This document shows positions 9,126 through 14,568 of a stretch of DNA of 19,456 bases, one piece after another. Location of the stretch: positions 1 to 19,456 of the forward strand of contig CAZZLH010000024.1 in NCBI GenBank assembly GCA_964654815.1. Reading direction: 5' to 3'. This stretch comes from ZLKRG08 sp964654815 (GTDB lineage Bacteria > Actinomycetota > Actinomycetes > Nanopelagicales > Nanopelagicaceae). Within the stretch, counting starts at the first letter, position 1, and every line of letters begins with the position of its first letter. A program made the translations under genes and the position numbers. The notes beneath the pieces are model-generated. The model was not told where the DNA came from and did no database searches. It saw nothing but the letters and a program-made list of their open reading frames with translations.

Positions 9126-10755
9126 AGAGATTCTCGCTGCGCTCGATGAAGAGCAGCGAAAGGTCGCGCTCGCTACTCGCGGGCCGGTATGCGTGATCGC
9201 CGGAGCTGGTACCGGAAAGACCAGAGCCATCACTCATCGCATCGCTTATGCCTCTGCGATTGGCGTAATGGATCCACAGAGAGTTTTAGCAATTACTTTC
9301 ACTGCGCGCGCTGCCGGGGAGATGCGCACGCGCCTTCGTATGTTGGGATTTCCCGGAGTGACTGCACGGACCATCCACTCGGCTGCATTAAAGCAATTAC
9401 TCTATTTCTGGCCGAGCGTTTTTGGAGGTCAAACCCCTGAACTTCTAACCTCAAAGACGCCCTTTATTACCGCGAGCATCGAACGTGCTGGCGTCTCATT
9501 GCAATCAAAAAGCCGAGACTTGCTTAGAGATATAGCCACCGAAATTGAATGGGCGAAGGTAAATCAAATCGCGCCAGAGGATTATCTATCAGATAACGCA
9601 CTTGCCAATAGGCCGGGCAGATCTAGGATCAAATTTGAAGATGTAGCGCAGATATATACCGCTTACGAAACTTTGAAGAAGCAAGAGCGAACTCTAGATT
9701 TTGAAGATCTCTTGCTTTTGACCACAGCGATGATCGAGCATGAGCCTCAGGTACGAGAGCGAGTGCATGACCAGTATCGTTATTTCACGGTAGATGAGTA
9801 TCAAGATATCTCCCCACTGCAACAGAGATTGATTAACGCTTGGCTGGGAAGTCGTAAAGATATCTGTGTCGTGGGAGATCCAGCCCAGACTATTTATTCA
9901 TTTGCGGGAGCTACGCCAAATTATCTCTTGAACTTTACCAATCGATTTCCCGATGCAGAGGTAATCAGATTGACCACAGGTTATCGCTCCACTCCCGAAA
10001 TTCTCTTCACCGCAAATGCGCTTTTACGAAGTGTAGGTATCGGCAACGAACTTGCACCTATCAATGCTCATGGCGCTAAACCAGAATTAACTCAATTCCA
10101 TACCGATGGACAAGAAGCCGAGGCCATAACCAGGCAGATTCAAGAATTAATTGGTCAAGGCGAAGGCGCAGAGAGTATTGCGGTCTTGGCTAGAACCAAC
10201 GCGCAGTTGGCCACACTTGAGCGTGCATTTCGTGCAGTGGGATTGCCCTATCAGATAAGAAATAATGAACGTTTCTTTGATCGCCCGGAAATTCGCGAAT
10301 TCATCCGCGATATCAAACAGGCATCGGTCATACCTAATCCTGATCTAAATTGGCTCGAGGAGTTGCGCGGGATAGCACAGCCGTATCTCAAGGGTGATGC
10401 GTTAGACGGAATTGGCGCCTTAGTTCATTTGGCGCGTGAGCTTGATGGTGATGATCGTTTCACCCCAAAGACGCTACGTAATTTTCTGCAAGAAATTGAG
10501 GATCGAGCGGCACAGAACAACCCACCGCAATTACCGGTCACGACCTTAGCCACTTTGCATGCTGCTAAAGGCCTAGAGTGGAATCGAGTATTTTTAATGG
10601 GGCTTAGCACCGCTTATCTGCCATATCCCGATGCGCCAGAAGATGAAGAGCTACGCCTCTTTTATGTGGGAATCACCCGTGCAATAAGTAATTTACATTT
10701 AAGTTATAGCGGGCAACCCAGCCCATTTTTAAGCGCAATACTGGCCAGTCGCTAG
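9112..10755 (+). CDS. uvrD2: UvrD2-like SF1A DNA helicase, short form without C-terminal accessory domains
   Basis: 547-aa ATP-dependent 3'-5' DNA helicase of the UvrD/PcrA family. Motifs in order: Q-motif LDEEQRKV (Q15), Walker A AGAGTGKT (30-37), Walker B VDEYQD (227-232), VVGDPAQTIYSFAGA (253-267), GYRSTPEI (290-297), motif V LHAAKGLEW (482-490) and motif VI LRLFYVGITRA (514-524). The protein stops about 20 residues after motif VI. Mycobacterial UvrD2 is about 700 aa, with an HRDC domain and a cysteine-rich C-terminal module as I recall; both are missing here, as in a reduced helicase core. The stop TAG at 10753-10755 is followed at once by non-coding leader sequence, with no sign of a frameshifted remainder. 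The start ATG lies inside the nudC 3' end (14-nt overlap). Calling it UvrD2 rather than PcrA rests on its position before whiB7. Confidence 0.85.
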   Translation: MANVEEILAALDEEQRKVALATRGPVCVIAGAGTGKTRAITHRIAYASAIGVMDPQRVLAITFTARAAGEMRTRLRMLGFPGVTARTIHSAALKQLLYFWPSVFGGQTPELLTSKTPFITASIERAGVSLQSKSRDLLRDIATEIEWAKVNQIAPEDYLSDNALANRPGRSRIKFEDVAQIYTAYETLKKQERTLDFEDLLLLTTAMIEHEPQVRERVHDQYRYFTVDEYQDISPLQQRLINAWLGSRKDICVVGDPAQTIYSFAGATPNYLLNFTNRFPDAEVIRLTTGYRSTPEILFTANALLRSVGIGNELAPINAHGAKPELTQFHTDGQEAEAITRQIQELIGQGEGAESIAVLARTNAQLATLERAFRAVGLPYQIRNNERFFDRPEIREFIRDIKQASVIPNPDLNWLEELRGIAQPYLKGDALDGIGALVHLARELDGDDRFTPKTLRNFLQEIEDRAAQNNPPQLPVTTLATLHAAKGLEWNRVFLMGLSTAYLPYPDAPEDEELRLFYVGITRAISNLHLSYSGQPSPFLSAILASR

Positions 10756-10759
10756 CTCG

Positions 10760-10800
10760 AATTAATCAAGTTGCGCCAATCACATACCTTGGTTTATTCT
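10760..10800 (+). promoter_or_regulatory. Candidate whiB7 promoter, possibly autoregulated
   Basis: An AT-rich block AATTAATCAAG (10760-10770) sits directly upstream of a -35-like TTGCGC (10771-10776); an 18-bp spacer leads to TATTCT (10795-10800), a TAnnnT -10 box. An AT-rich block touching the -35 is the layout of WhiB7-activated promoters, where the AT-hook contacts DNA next to sigma factor region 4. Transcription would start near 10807, giving a leader of more than 400 nt. Placement by eye; it starts 5 bp after the uvrD2 stop. Confidence 0.4.
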
Positions 10801-10802
10801 TC

Positions 10803-10823
10803 GCTTTCCCAATGAAGGAAAGC
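10803..10823 (+). other. Short hairpin near the predicted 5' end of the whiB7 leader
   Basis: GCTTTCC (10803-10809) and GGAAAGC (10817-10823) form a perfect 7-bp stem with a 7-nt loop. Inside it, an ATG at 10812 opens a 13-codon ORF ending with TAA at 10851-10853 (MKESSGSLNAPQT). If transcription starts near 10807 this ATG would be almost leaderless. Without a Shine-Dalgarno or comparison data I do not call that mini-ORF a gene. Confidence 0.3.
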
Positions 10824-10875
10824 AGCGGGTCATTAAATGCCCCTCAGACTTAACAAGATGAAAGGAAGTGCAGTG

Positions 10876-11175
10876 GTGAGTATCTCAACTGCAGCAATCT
10901 CTTCCTTTGTCGCGCCTTCATTTACCTCAAATCCGGCATCGAATTGGGCAACCAATTGGGCTACNNNNNNNNNNNNNNNNNNNNNNNNNNNNNNNNNNNN
11001 NNNNNNNNNNNNNNNNNNNNNNNNNNNNNNNNNNNNNNNNNNNNNNNNNNNNNNNNNNNNNNNNACCAATTGGGCTACTAAGTGGACAACTAAGCGTGCC
11101 CACGCCCATTTTGCAACCAAATTTGCCACAAATTTTGGTGCATATGGGGCAGAGGCCTATGGTGTTAATGGTTAA
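10876..11175 (+). CDS. Leader ORF with aromatic four-residue repeats (ATNW/ATKF), upstream of whiB7; interrupted by assembly gap
   Basis: Small ORF with no recognised family. I choose the GTG at 10876 because AAAGGAAG (10861-10868) lies 7 nt before it; in-frame ATGs at 10858 and 10837 lack such a site. The readable parts are 29 codons before and 36 codons after a 100-N block. After a Ser/Ala-rich start (SISTAAISSFVAPSF) comes a Trp repeat (SNWATNWA), then beyond the gap TNWATKWTTKRAHAHF, ATKF, ATNF, GAYG, AEAY, GVNG, with an aromatic about every fourth residue: Trp first, then Phe, then Tyr. There is no signal peptide or membrane span. The frame is consistent on both sides, but only if the gap is a multiple of three. 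It ends 17 nt before a terminator and 135 nt before whiB7, where mycobacterial and Streptomyces whiB7/wblC genes carry regulatory leader ORFs. A regulatory role is inference; a real small protein is the alternative. Confidence 0.55.
   Translation: MSISTAAISSFVAPSFTSNPASNWATNWAXXXXXXXXXXXXXXXXXXXXXXXXXXXXXXXXXXTNWATKWTTKRAHAHFATKFATNFGAYGAEAYGVNG
10939..11088 (+). repeat. 12-bp tandem repeat (ACCAATTGGGCT) broken by the assembly gap
   Basis: Units of 12 bp: a variant at 10939-10950, ACCAATTGGGCT at 10951-10962, a partial unit into the gap, then an identical ACCAATTGGGCT at 11065-11076 and a diverged copy ACTAAGTGGACA at 11077-11088. Each unit encodes four residues (TNWA). Each contains the 8-bp palindrome CCAATTGG. 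Because the same unit flanks both sides of the gap, the assembler most likely could not resolve the copy number. Confidence 0.8.
10965..11064. other. Assembly gap, 100 N
   Basis: Exactly 100 undetermined bases, the conventional placeholder for a gap of unknown size. It falls inside the 12-bp tandem repeat, so the true distance and the length of the encoded repeat peptide are not known. Confidence 0.99.
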
Positions 11176-11200
11176 TCCATAACAACAGCCATAAGGCCTC
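11152..11200 (+). promoter_or_regulatory. Candidate antiterminator hairpin in the whiB7 leader
   Basis: GAGGCCTATGG at 11152-11162, inside the last codons of the leader ORF, is complementary to CCATAAGGCCTC at 11189-11200: 7 bp (GAGGCCT/AGGCCTC), one bulged A, then 4 bp (ATGG/CCAT). The downstream arm takes up five bases of the GC-rich foot of the terminator stem (11196-11200), so the two structures exclude each other. A ribosome at the leader ORF stop (11173-11175) would be expected to cover the upstream arm. A small ATGG/CCAT hairpin (11168-11180) is nested in the loop. Pairing was worked out by eye; no energies computed. Confidence 0.5.
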
Positions 11201-11227
11201 AAATCCAAAAGGATTTGGGGCTTTTTT
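11193..11227 (+). terminator. Intrinsic terminator (attenuator) in the whiB7 leader
   Basis: GCCTCAAATCC (11196-11206) pairs over 11 bp (one T-G wobble) with GGATTTGGGGC (11211-11221), with an AAAA loop, followed by six T (11222-11227). A-A at 11193-11194 can extend pairing into the T run. It lies 17 nt after the leader ORF and 83 nt before the whiB7 start, on the whiB7 strand, so it would end transcripts before the gene unless overcome. Confidence 0.8.
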
Positions 11228-11248
11228 ATTTGGTCCACTGGGCCAAAT
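11228..11248 (+). other. Second hairpin directly after the attenuator T run
   Basis: ATTTGGTCC (11228-11236) and GGGCCAAAT (11240-11248) form a 9-bp stem with one wobble and a three-base ACT loop, starting at the base after the terminator's T run. It has no T run of its own. It could protect the 5' end of read-through transcripts or affect the choice of structure upstream; the function is unknown. Confidence 0.45.
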
Positions 11249-11310
11249 GCCGGAGGCGAGGAAGGAAGCAAAAAGGGAAAAGAAAAGAGAAAGAGAGCGA
11301 GGAGAGAGAA

Positions 11311-11625
11311 ATGTCAGTCCTATTCGGAGAGCTTCTTATTCCAGGTTGGAATGAGGAGCTAATCGGCTTAGCAGCAGTAACTGGCGAAGGGATGGATCTG
11401 CCCTGCTACAACGTAGATGCAGATATCTTCTTCAGCGAAGATGAGCAGATTGTGGCCAGGGCGAAGTCGCTATGTGCCCAATGCCCGGTAAAGGCGCAAT
11501 GCCTTGAGGGAGCCTTATCTCGTAAGGAGCCATGCGGTGTCTGGGGTGGCGAACTATTCGACGAAGGAGAGATCATCGAGCGCAAGCGCAAAGCTGGTCG
11601 CCCTAAGTTGGTGACTGCCGCCTAA
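11311..11625 (+). CDS. whiB7: WhiB7-type iron-sulfur transcription regulator
   Basis: 104-aa Wbl-family regulator. WhiB7 binds sigma-A and activates intrinsic antibiotic-resistance and stress genes, including its own. Four cluster-binding cysteines are present: C32, C55, C58 and C64 (C-x22-C-x2-C-x5-C). The G[VI]WGG turn is GVWGG (76-80), preceded by an additional C75. The C-terminus KRKAGRPK (92-99) is an AT-hook (GRP core), which separates WhiB7 from other Wbl proteins. The order uvrD2-whiB7 is the mycobacterial one. I start at the ATG at 11311, behind a GGAG (11301-11304) spaced 6 nt; an in-frame ATG at 11215 lies inside the terminator hairpin and would add a basic low-complexity tail, so I reject it. 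Expression is probably controlled by the long leader upstream. The regulon here is unknown. Confidence 0.93.
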   Translation: MSVLFGELLIPGWNEELIGLAAVTGEGMDLPCYNVDADIFFSEDEQIVARAKSLCAQCPVKAQCLEGALSRKEPCGVWGGELFDEGEIIERKRKAGRPKLVTAA

Positions 11626-11652
11626 TGCATACTGCTGAATCTAACTATCAAA

Positions 11653-11729
11653 ACCGCGAGTGTTTGATATCTGGTACCAAAGGTCGAAAGAACCTATTTG
11701 TGATTACCGGATATCAAACATTTCGCGGT
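11653..11729. other. Long imperfect inverted repeat at the whiB7 / homospermidine synthase convergent junction
   Basis: Left arm 11653-11676 and right arm 11705-11729 form 23 base pairs with a single 1x2 internal loop (G11660 against T11721-T11722) and one T-G wobble: ACCGCGA then TGTTTGATATCTGGTA, matched by TACCGGATATCAAACA then TCGCGGT. The 28-nt loop holds a further 4-bp hairpin (AGGT/ACCT, 11681-11695). No T run follows on either strand, so it is not a classic intrinsic terminator, although it sits where one would serve both convergent genes. A 14-bp perfect palindrome CAATAAATTTATTG (11731-11744) follows and spans the stop codon of the minus-strand gene. Confidence 0.75.
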
Positions 11730-11738
11730 GCAATAAAT

Positions 11739-13172
11739 TTATTGAATTAAGAAATTAGAAAATTGCCAAGGGTCCAAGTCGTACTCTTTCCCATTCCAAC
11801 CTTCATAAGGATCGACCCGATTATCAATCGGAGTCCAATCAGCAGGCGCTGAATAAATTCCGCCCCAATATTTCTCGGCATAACCAAGCACCTCTCGCCA
11901 AGGCAGATCATCTGGCACCAAAATTCCTTTATCTGGGTTCTTTAACGCCCAGGCAACTGCAGCAAATACAGCAGAGGCCACTTGAACAGTGGTGGCAGAT
12001 TGATTTGGAATCAACTTACGCGAATCGTGAATAGAAAGTAGCGATCCAGTCCACCAAGATTTATAAGGATGGCCCATCAGCAAAACGCCTAATCGATCAT
12101 CGCCATCGATGATCTCATCATTCATAATTCGTTGATTCTCCGTCAAATCCCAATTGCGATGTTCTAATTCGCGAAGTGATGCAATTGCTGCATCGGTTGG
12201 GCAGTAGGCGTAATGAACCGTTGGGCGGTAGACCGCTTTATCACCATCCCAAACTGTCAGATGGTCAGGAATTGTGAAGGCCTCGCCATGGCGAATAACC
12301 ATGCCCGTGATCTCCATATTAGGAACCCAGGAACGTACCCAAGTCTTTGCACCAGGTTGGGCAATCGCAATCTGAGTCTTAGGGCCAGATTGATGCTCGT
12401 AAGCCATAGCGGGCAGTTTTTTCTCATGAGTGCCCCAACCTAATTCGGCTGGTGCAATTCCCTCTTCGTAAAGTCCTTCGACAGACCAGGTATTAACAAA
12501 CTCATTTAGCAATTTTGGTTTATCAGAAACTTGGGTATCTCGCTCAGATATGTGAATGACTTTGACTGATAACGCCTGTGCCAATTTCGCATAATCCTCT
12601 GCGTTAAGTGCGCTCTTGATTGCATCGGTAGCGATGCCATCCTCAATCGTCTTATTTGCGATATCTACCAGAGCCTTCTTGACCAAGTGTGAGACTAATC
12701 CGGGGTTTGCACCATGTTCGACGATGGCAGTAGGTCCGGGTTGATCCCATTTAGCTTTCATCTCACGCATTCTCATATGTCTTACATATAGCGTGCGATC
12801 AAGTGGGTGCTTGTTATGTCCACCCTCGTATGGATTCCACTCTTCGATGGAGGTATTCAGATACATCACGCCATGGTCATGCGCCCATTGCAGAATTACA
12901 TTTGCATCGATATTCCAGGCAAGATCCAAGAGAAAGTCACCAGTTTTTAGGTGTGCACTCAAGAAACTATCCAAATTATCTGGAGTTATTTGATCTTGTA
13001 TATATGAAGCGCCAGCATCTAGCGCTGATTTAACTCGTGAGCGATTGTCTCGCTGATCCACGATCGTCATTTGTTTTGCATCTACTAGATGTTCCAATAG
13101 AAGCGGTATTACACATTGCGCAACTGAACCTGCGCCCAAAACAAGGATTCGACCTTGGAAGCGTTCTGACAA
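11739..13172 (-). CDS. hss: Homospermidine synthase (NAD-dependent)
   Basis: 477 aa, the same length as the Blastochloris viridis enzyme as I recall it. Homospermidine synthase makes sym-homospermidine from two putrescines (or putrescine and spermidine) using NAD+ as a bound redox cofactor. The N-terminal Rossmann motif is VLGAGSVAQ (11-19). EHGANPGLVS (152-161) is the family's ANPG segment; E210, W229 and E237 fall where I recall key active-site acidic residues and the cation-pi tryptophan; H295/E297 and D358-D359 lie where further residues are expected. The start is TTG at 13172: an excellent Shine-Dalgarno AGGAGGGG lies 5 nt before it, and no other start is better placed. It lies 56 bp downstream of the diguanylate cyclase on the same strand and converges on whiB7. 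No putrescine-making gene is seen in the window. Confidence 0.88.
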   Translation of the reverse strand: MSERFQGRILVLGAGSVAQCVIPLLLEHLVDAKQMTIVDQRDNRSRVKSALDAGASYIQDQITPDNLDSFLSAHLKTGDFLLDLAWNIDANVILQWAHDHGVMYLNTSIEEWNPYEGGHNKHPLDRTLYVRHMRMREMKAKWDQPGPTAIVEHGANPGLVSHLVKKALVDIANKTIEDGIATDAIKSALNAEDYAKLAQALSVKVIHISERDTQVSDKPKLLNEFVNTWSVEGLYEEGIAPAELGWGTHEKKLPAMAYEHQSGPKTQIAIAQPGAKTWVRSWVPNMEITGMVIRHGEAFTIPDHLTVWDGDKAVYRPTVHYAYCPTDAAIASLRELEHRNWDLTENQRIMNDEIIDGDDRLGVLLMGHPYKSWWTGSLLSIHDSRKLIPNQSATTVQVASAVFAAVAWALKNPDKGILVPDDLPWREVLGYAEKYWGGIYSAPADWTPIDNRVDPYEGWNGKEYDLDPWQFSNFLIQ

Positions 13173-13228
13173 TTAAGCCCCTCCTAATGAGCGCGCTGCG
13201 CCCGATAGCCCGAGTGAGATGCAGAAGT

Positions 13229-14470
13229 TTATGGTTGGCTCGCCCAGAGACCAACTTTGGTCCGTTTTGCCTGATACATCGCGGTATCGGCTCGGCTCAT
13301 CAAGTCTGATTTGCCATCGTTGGTGACGCAGCCAATGCTGACATCGACTTTGATCTGCTGGCCCTCGAAATCGAATGGATAAGAGAGTGTGGCACGAAGC
13401 GCCATTGCAATCTCAAGGGCCGAGCGCTCTGGCTCGTGGGTGAGTAGCGCGAACTCATCGCCGCCAAGTCGGGCAAGAAGTGAATCATCCGGAATCACCT
13501 TTAAGAATCGATTTGAGACTTGTTTAAGAATTTCATCTCCAGCTGCATGCCCGTATTGATCATTAACTGGTTTAAAGCCATCTAGGTCCATTAATAAGAT
13601 CGAACCATTACGAAACTTCTCCAAGTCAGTAATAAAACGGCGACGATTAGGTAATCCGGTCAGGTCATCGACCTTGGCGAGATTTCTTTGCGATAACTCC
13701 CTCTCACTTTGACGAAGCGCAAGTGCCAGCCTTAGAAAAGAAGCCAATAATGTTGCCAACGCTGGGGCAATCACAAAATTGGGGATAGCATAAAAACCGA
13801 GAGCGATTGCAGTAAGAATCAAGGCGCTACTTATTACCGACAGAGCAAGATAGAAGATGGGTATCGGTGGGAATTCCTCACTCTTAATGCCGCGTCGATA
13901 CTGCGCACCCGTGATCAATGCAAATGCGATTAGCCAACCATAATTCAAGTTTGCATTGCTTGAGTAAAGATTCTGGGCCACCTGCCATAGGTAGATGAAA
14001 TCAGTCAGTGAGTAAATCAAGATTCCTGATAACACCAGCAGGCTTCGAGTATTTATCGGTCTACGCGCAAAGCAAATCAATGTGGAAATCAATAAAATCA
14101 GATCGCAGATCGGGTAGAGAATGTGTAGAAAATCAGCGCTGATGGTGCGAAGTAGTAGCGCTGTTGCGATGGTGCTGCTACCGAGCACCAATATTGCCCC
14201 GTCAATCCAGCGGACCAGGCCGCTGCTTAAGGCCAATTCAAAGAGACCGGGAATCGCAAGGAAAACTAAGGGATAAAAGATGACGTATCCAGCGCTAGCC
14301 CATGATGAAGTGGTAATTGATGAGGCAAACTCACTTATAACCCACACGGTCACTGCGCCTAGATAGATCCATCCATTTCGAAATTTGGCCAGGTAAGTAG
14401 CGAGAATTATCAGAAGCCCACAACTTAGATAGACCAGATCTGCATTTGAGAGTTCCGAAAAAGAGGACAT
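13229..14470 (-). CDS. Membrane-bound GGDEF diguanylate cyclase
   Basis: 413 aa. About nine hydrophobic segments (roughly 12-29, 34-52, 59-80, 92-108, 116-134, 143-164, 177-190, 205-227, 229-248) form a membrane sensor domain of no family I recognise. A C-terminal GGDEF domain (about 265-410) follows. Visible GGDEF-domain features: DDLTGLPNRRRF (268-279), LMDLDGFKPVNDQYGHAAGDE (293-313, metal and substrate residues) and the intact signature GGDEF (336-340). It should make cyclic di-GMP from GTP at the inner membrane face. The RxxD inhibitory site normally just before the signature is absent (P-D-D-S instead), so product feedback is probably lost. No EAL domain is attached. The ATG at 14470 lacks a clear Shine-Dalgarno. 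It may be co-transcribed with homospermidine synthase. Confidence 0.9.
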   Translation of the reverse strand: MSSFSELSNADLVYLSCGLLIILATYLAKFRNGWIYLGAVTVWVISEFASSITTSSWASAGYVIFYPLVFLAIPGLFELALSSGLVRWIDGAILVLGSSTIATALLLRTISADFLHILYPICDLILLISTLICFARRPINTRSLLVLSGILIYSLTDFIYLWQVAQNLYSSNANLNYGWLIAFALITGAQYRRGIKSEEFPPIPIFYLALSVISSALILTAIALGFYAIPNFVIAPALATLLASFLRLALALRQSERELSQRNLAKVDDLTGLPNRRRFITDLEKFRNGSILLMDLDGFKPVNDQYGHAAGDEILKQVSNRFLKVIPDDSLLARLGGDEFALLTHEPERSALEIAMALRATLSYPFDFEGQQIKVDVSIGCVTNDGKSDLMSRADTAMYQAKRTKVGLWASQP

Positions 14471-14523
14471 TTGGGGTAATTCAATTAGTAATTACCACGC
14501 TTGGGATATAGGGATACCCAAGT

Positions 14524-14556
14524 AAAAAACGCCGCCCAAAATGGACGGCGTTTTTT
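14524..14556 (-). terminator. Intrinsic terminator behind the secreted-protein gene
   Basis: AAAAAACGCCG (14524-14534) pairs perfectly with CGGCGTTTTTT (14546-14556), with a partly paired inner loop (CC/GG). It has T runs on both strands and so could act in both directions. It lies 13 bp after the stop of the minus-strand gene at 14569 and separates it from the diguanylate cyclase gene. Confidence 0.9.
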
Positions 14557-14568
14557 AATTAAGAGCGA

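Noticed and set aside
10812..10853. 13-codon mini-ORF at the start of the whiB7 leader as a gene
   Set aside because: No SD, no conservation evidence, and its ATG lies in a hairpin loop; recorded only as a possibility.
10939..11088. Repeat array as a CRISPR
   Set aside because: Units are 12 bp, directly adjacent with no spacers, and keep a reading frame; no cas genes nearby.
10833..11271. Minus-strand and other-frame ORFs crossing the N gap
   Set aside because: They are mirror readings of the 12-bp tandem repeat and depend on the N block being open; none has a start signal.
11215..11310. In-frame ATG at 11215 extending whiB7 by 32 codons
   Set aside because: It lies inside the 3' arm of the terminator, has no ribosome-binding site, and would add a Lys/Glu/Arg low-complexity stretch not found in Wbl proteins.
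11653..11729. The long hairpin as a simple bidirectional terminator
   Set aside because: Neither strand has a T run after the stem, and the loop is 28 nt; position fits but structure does not.
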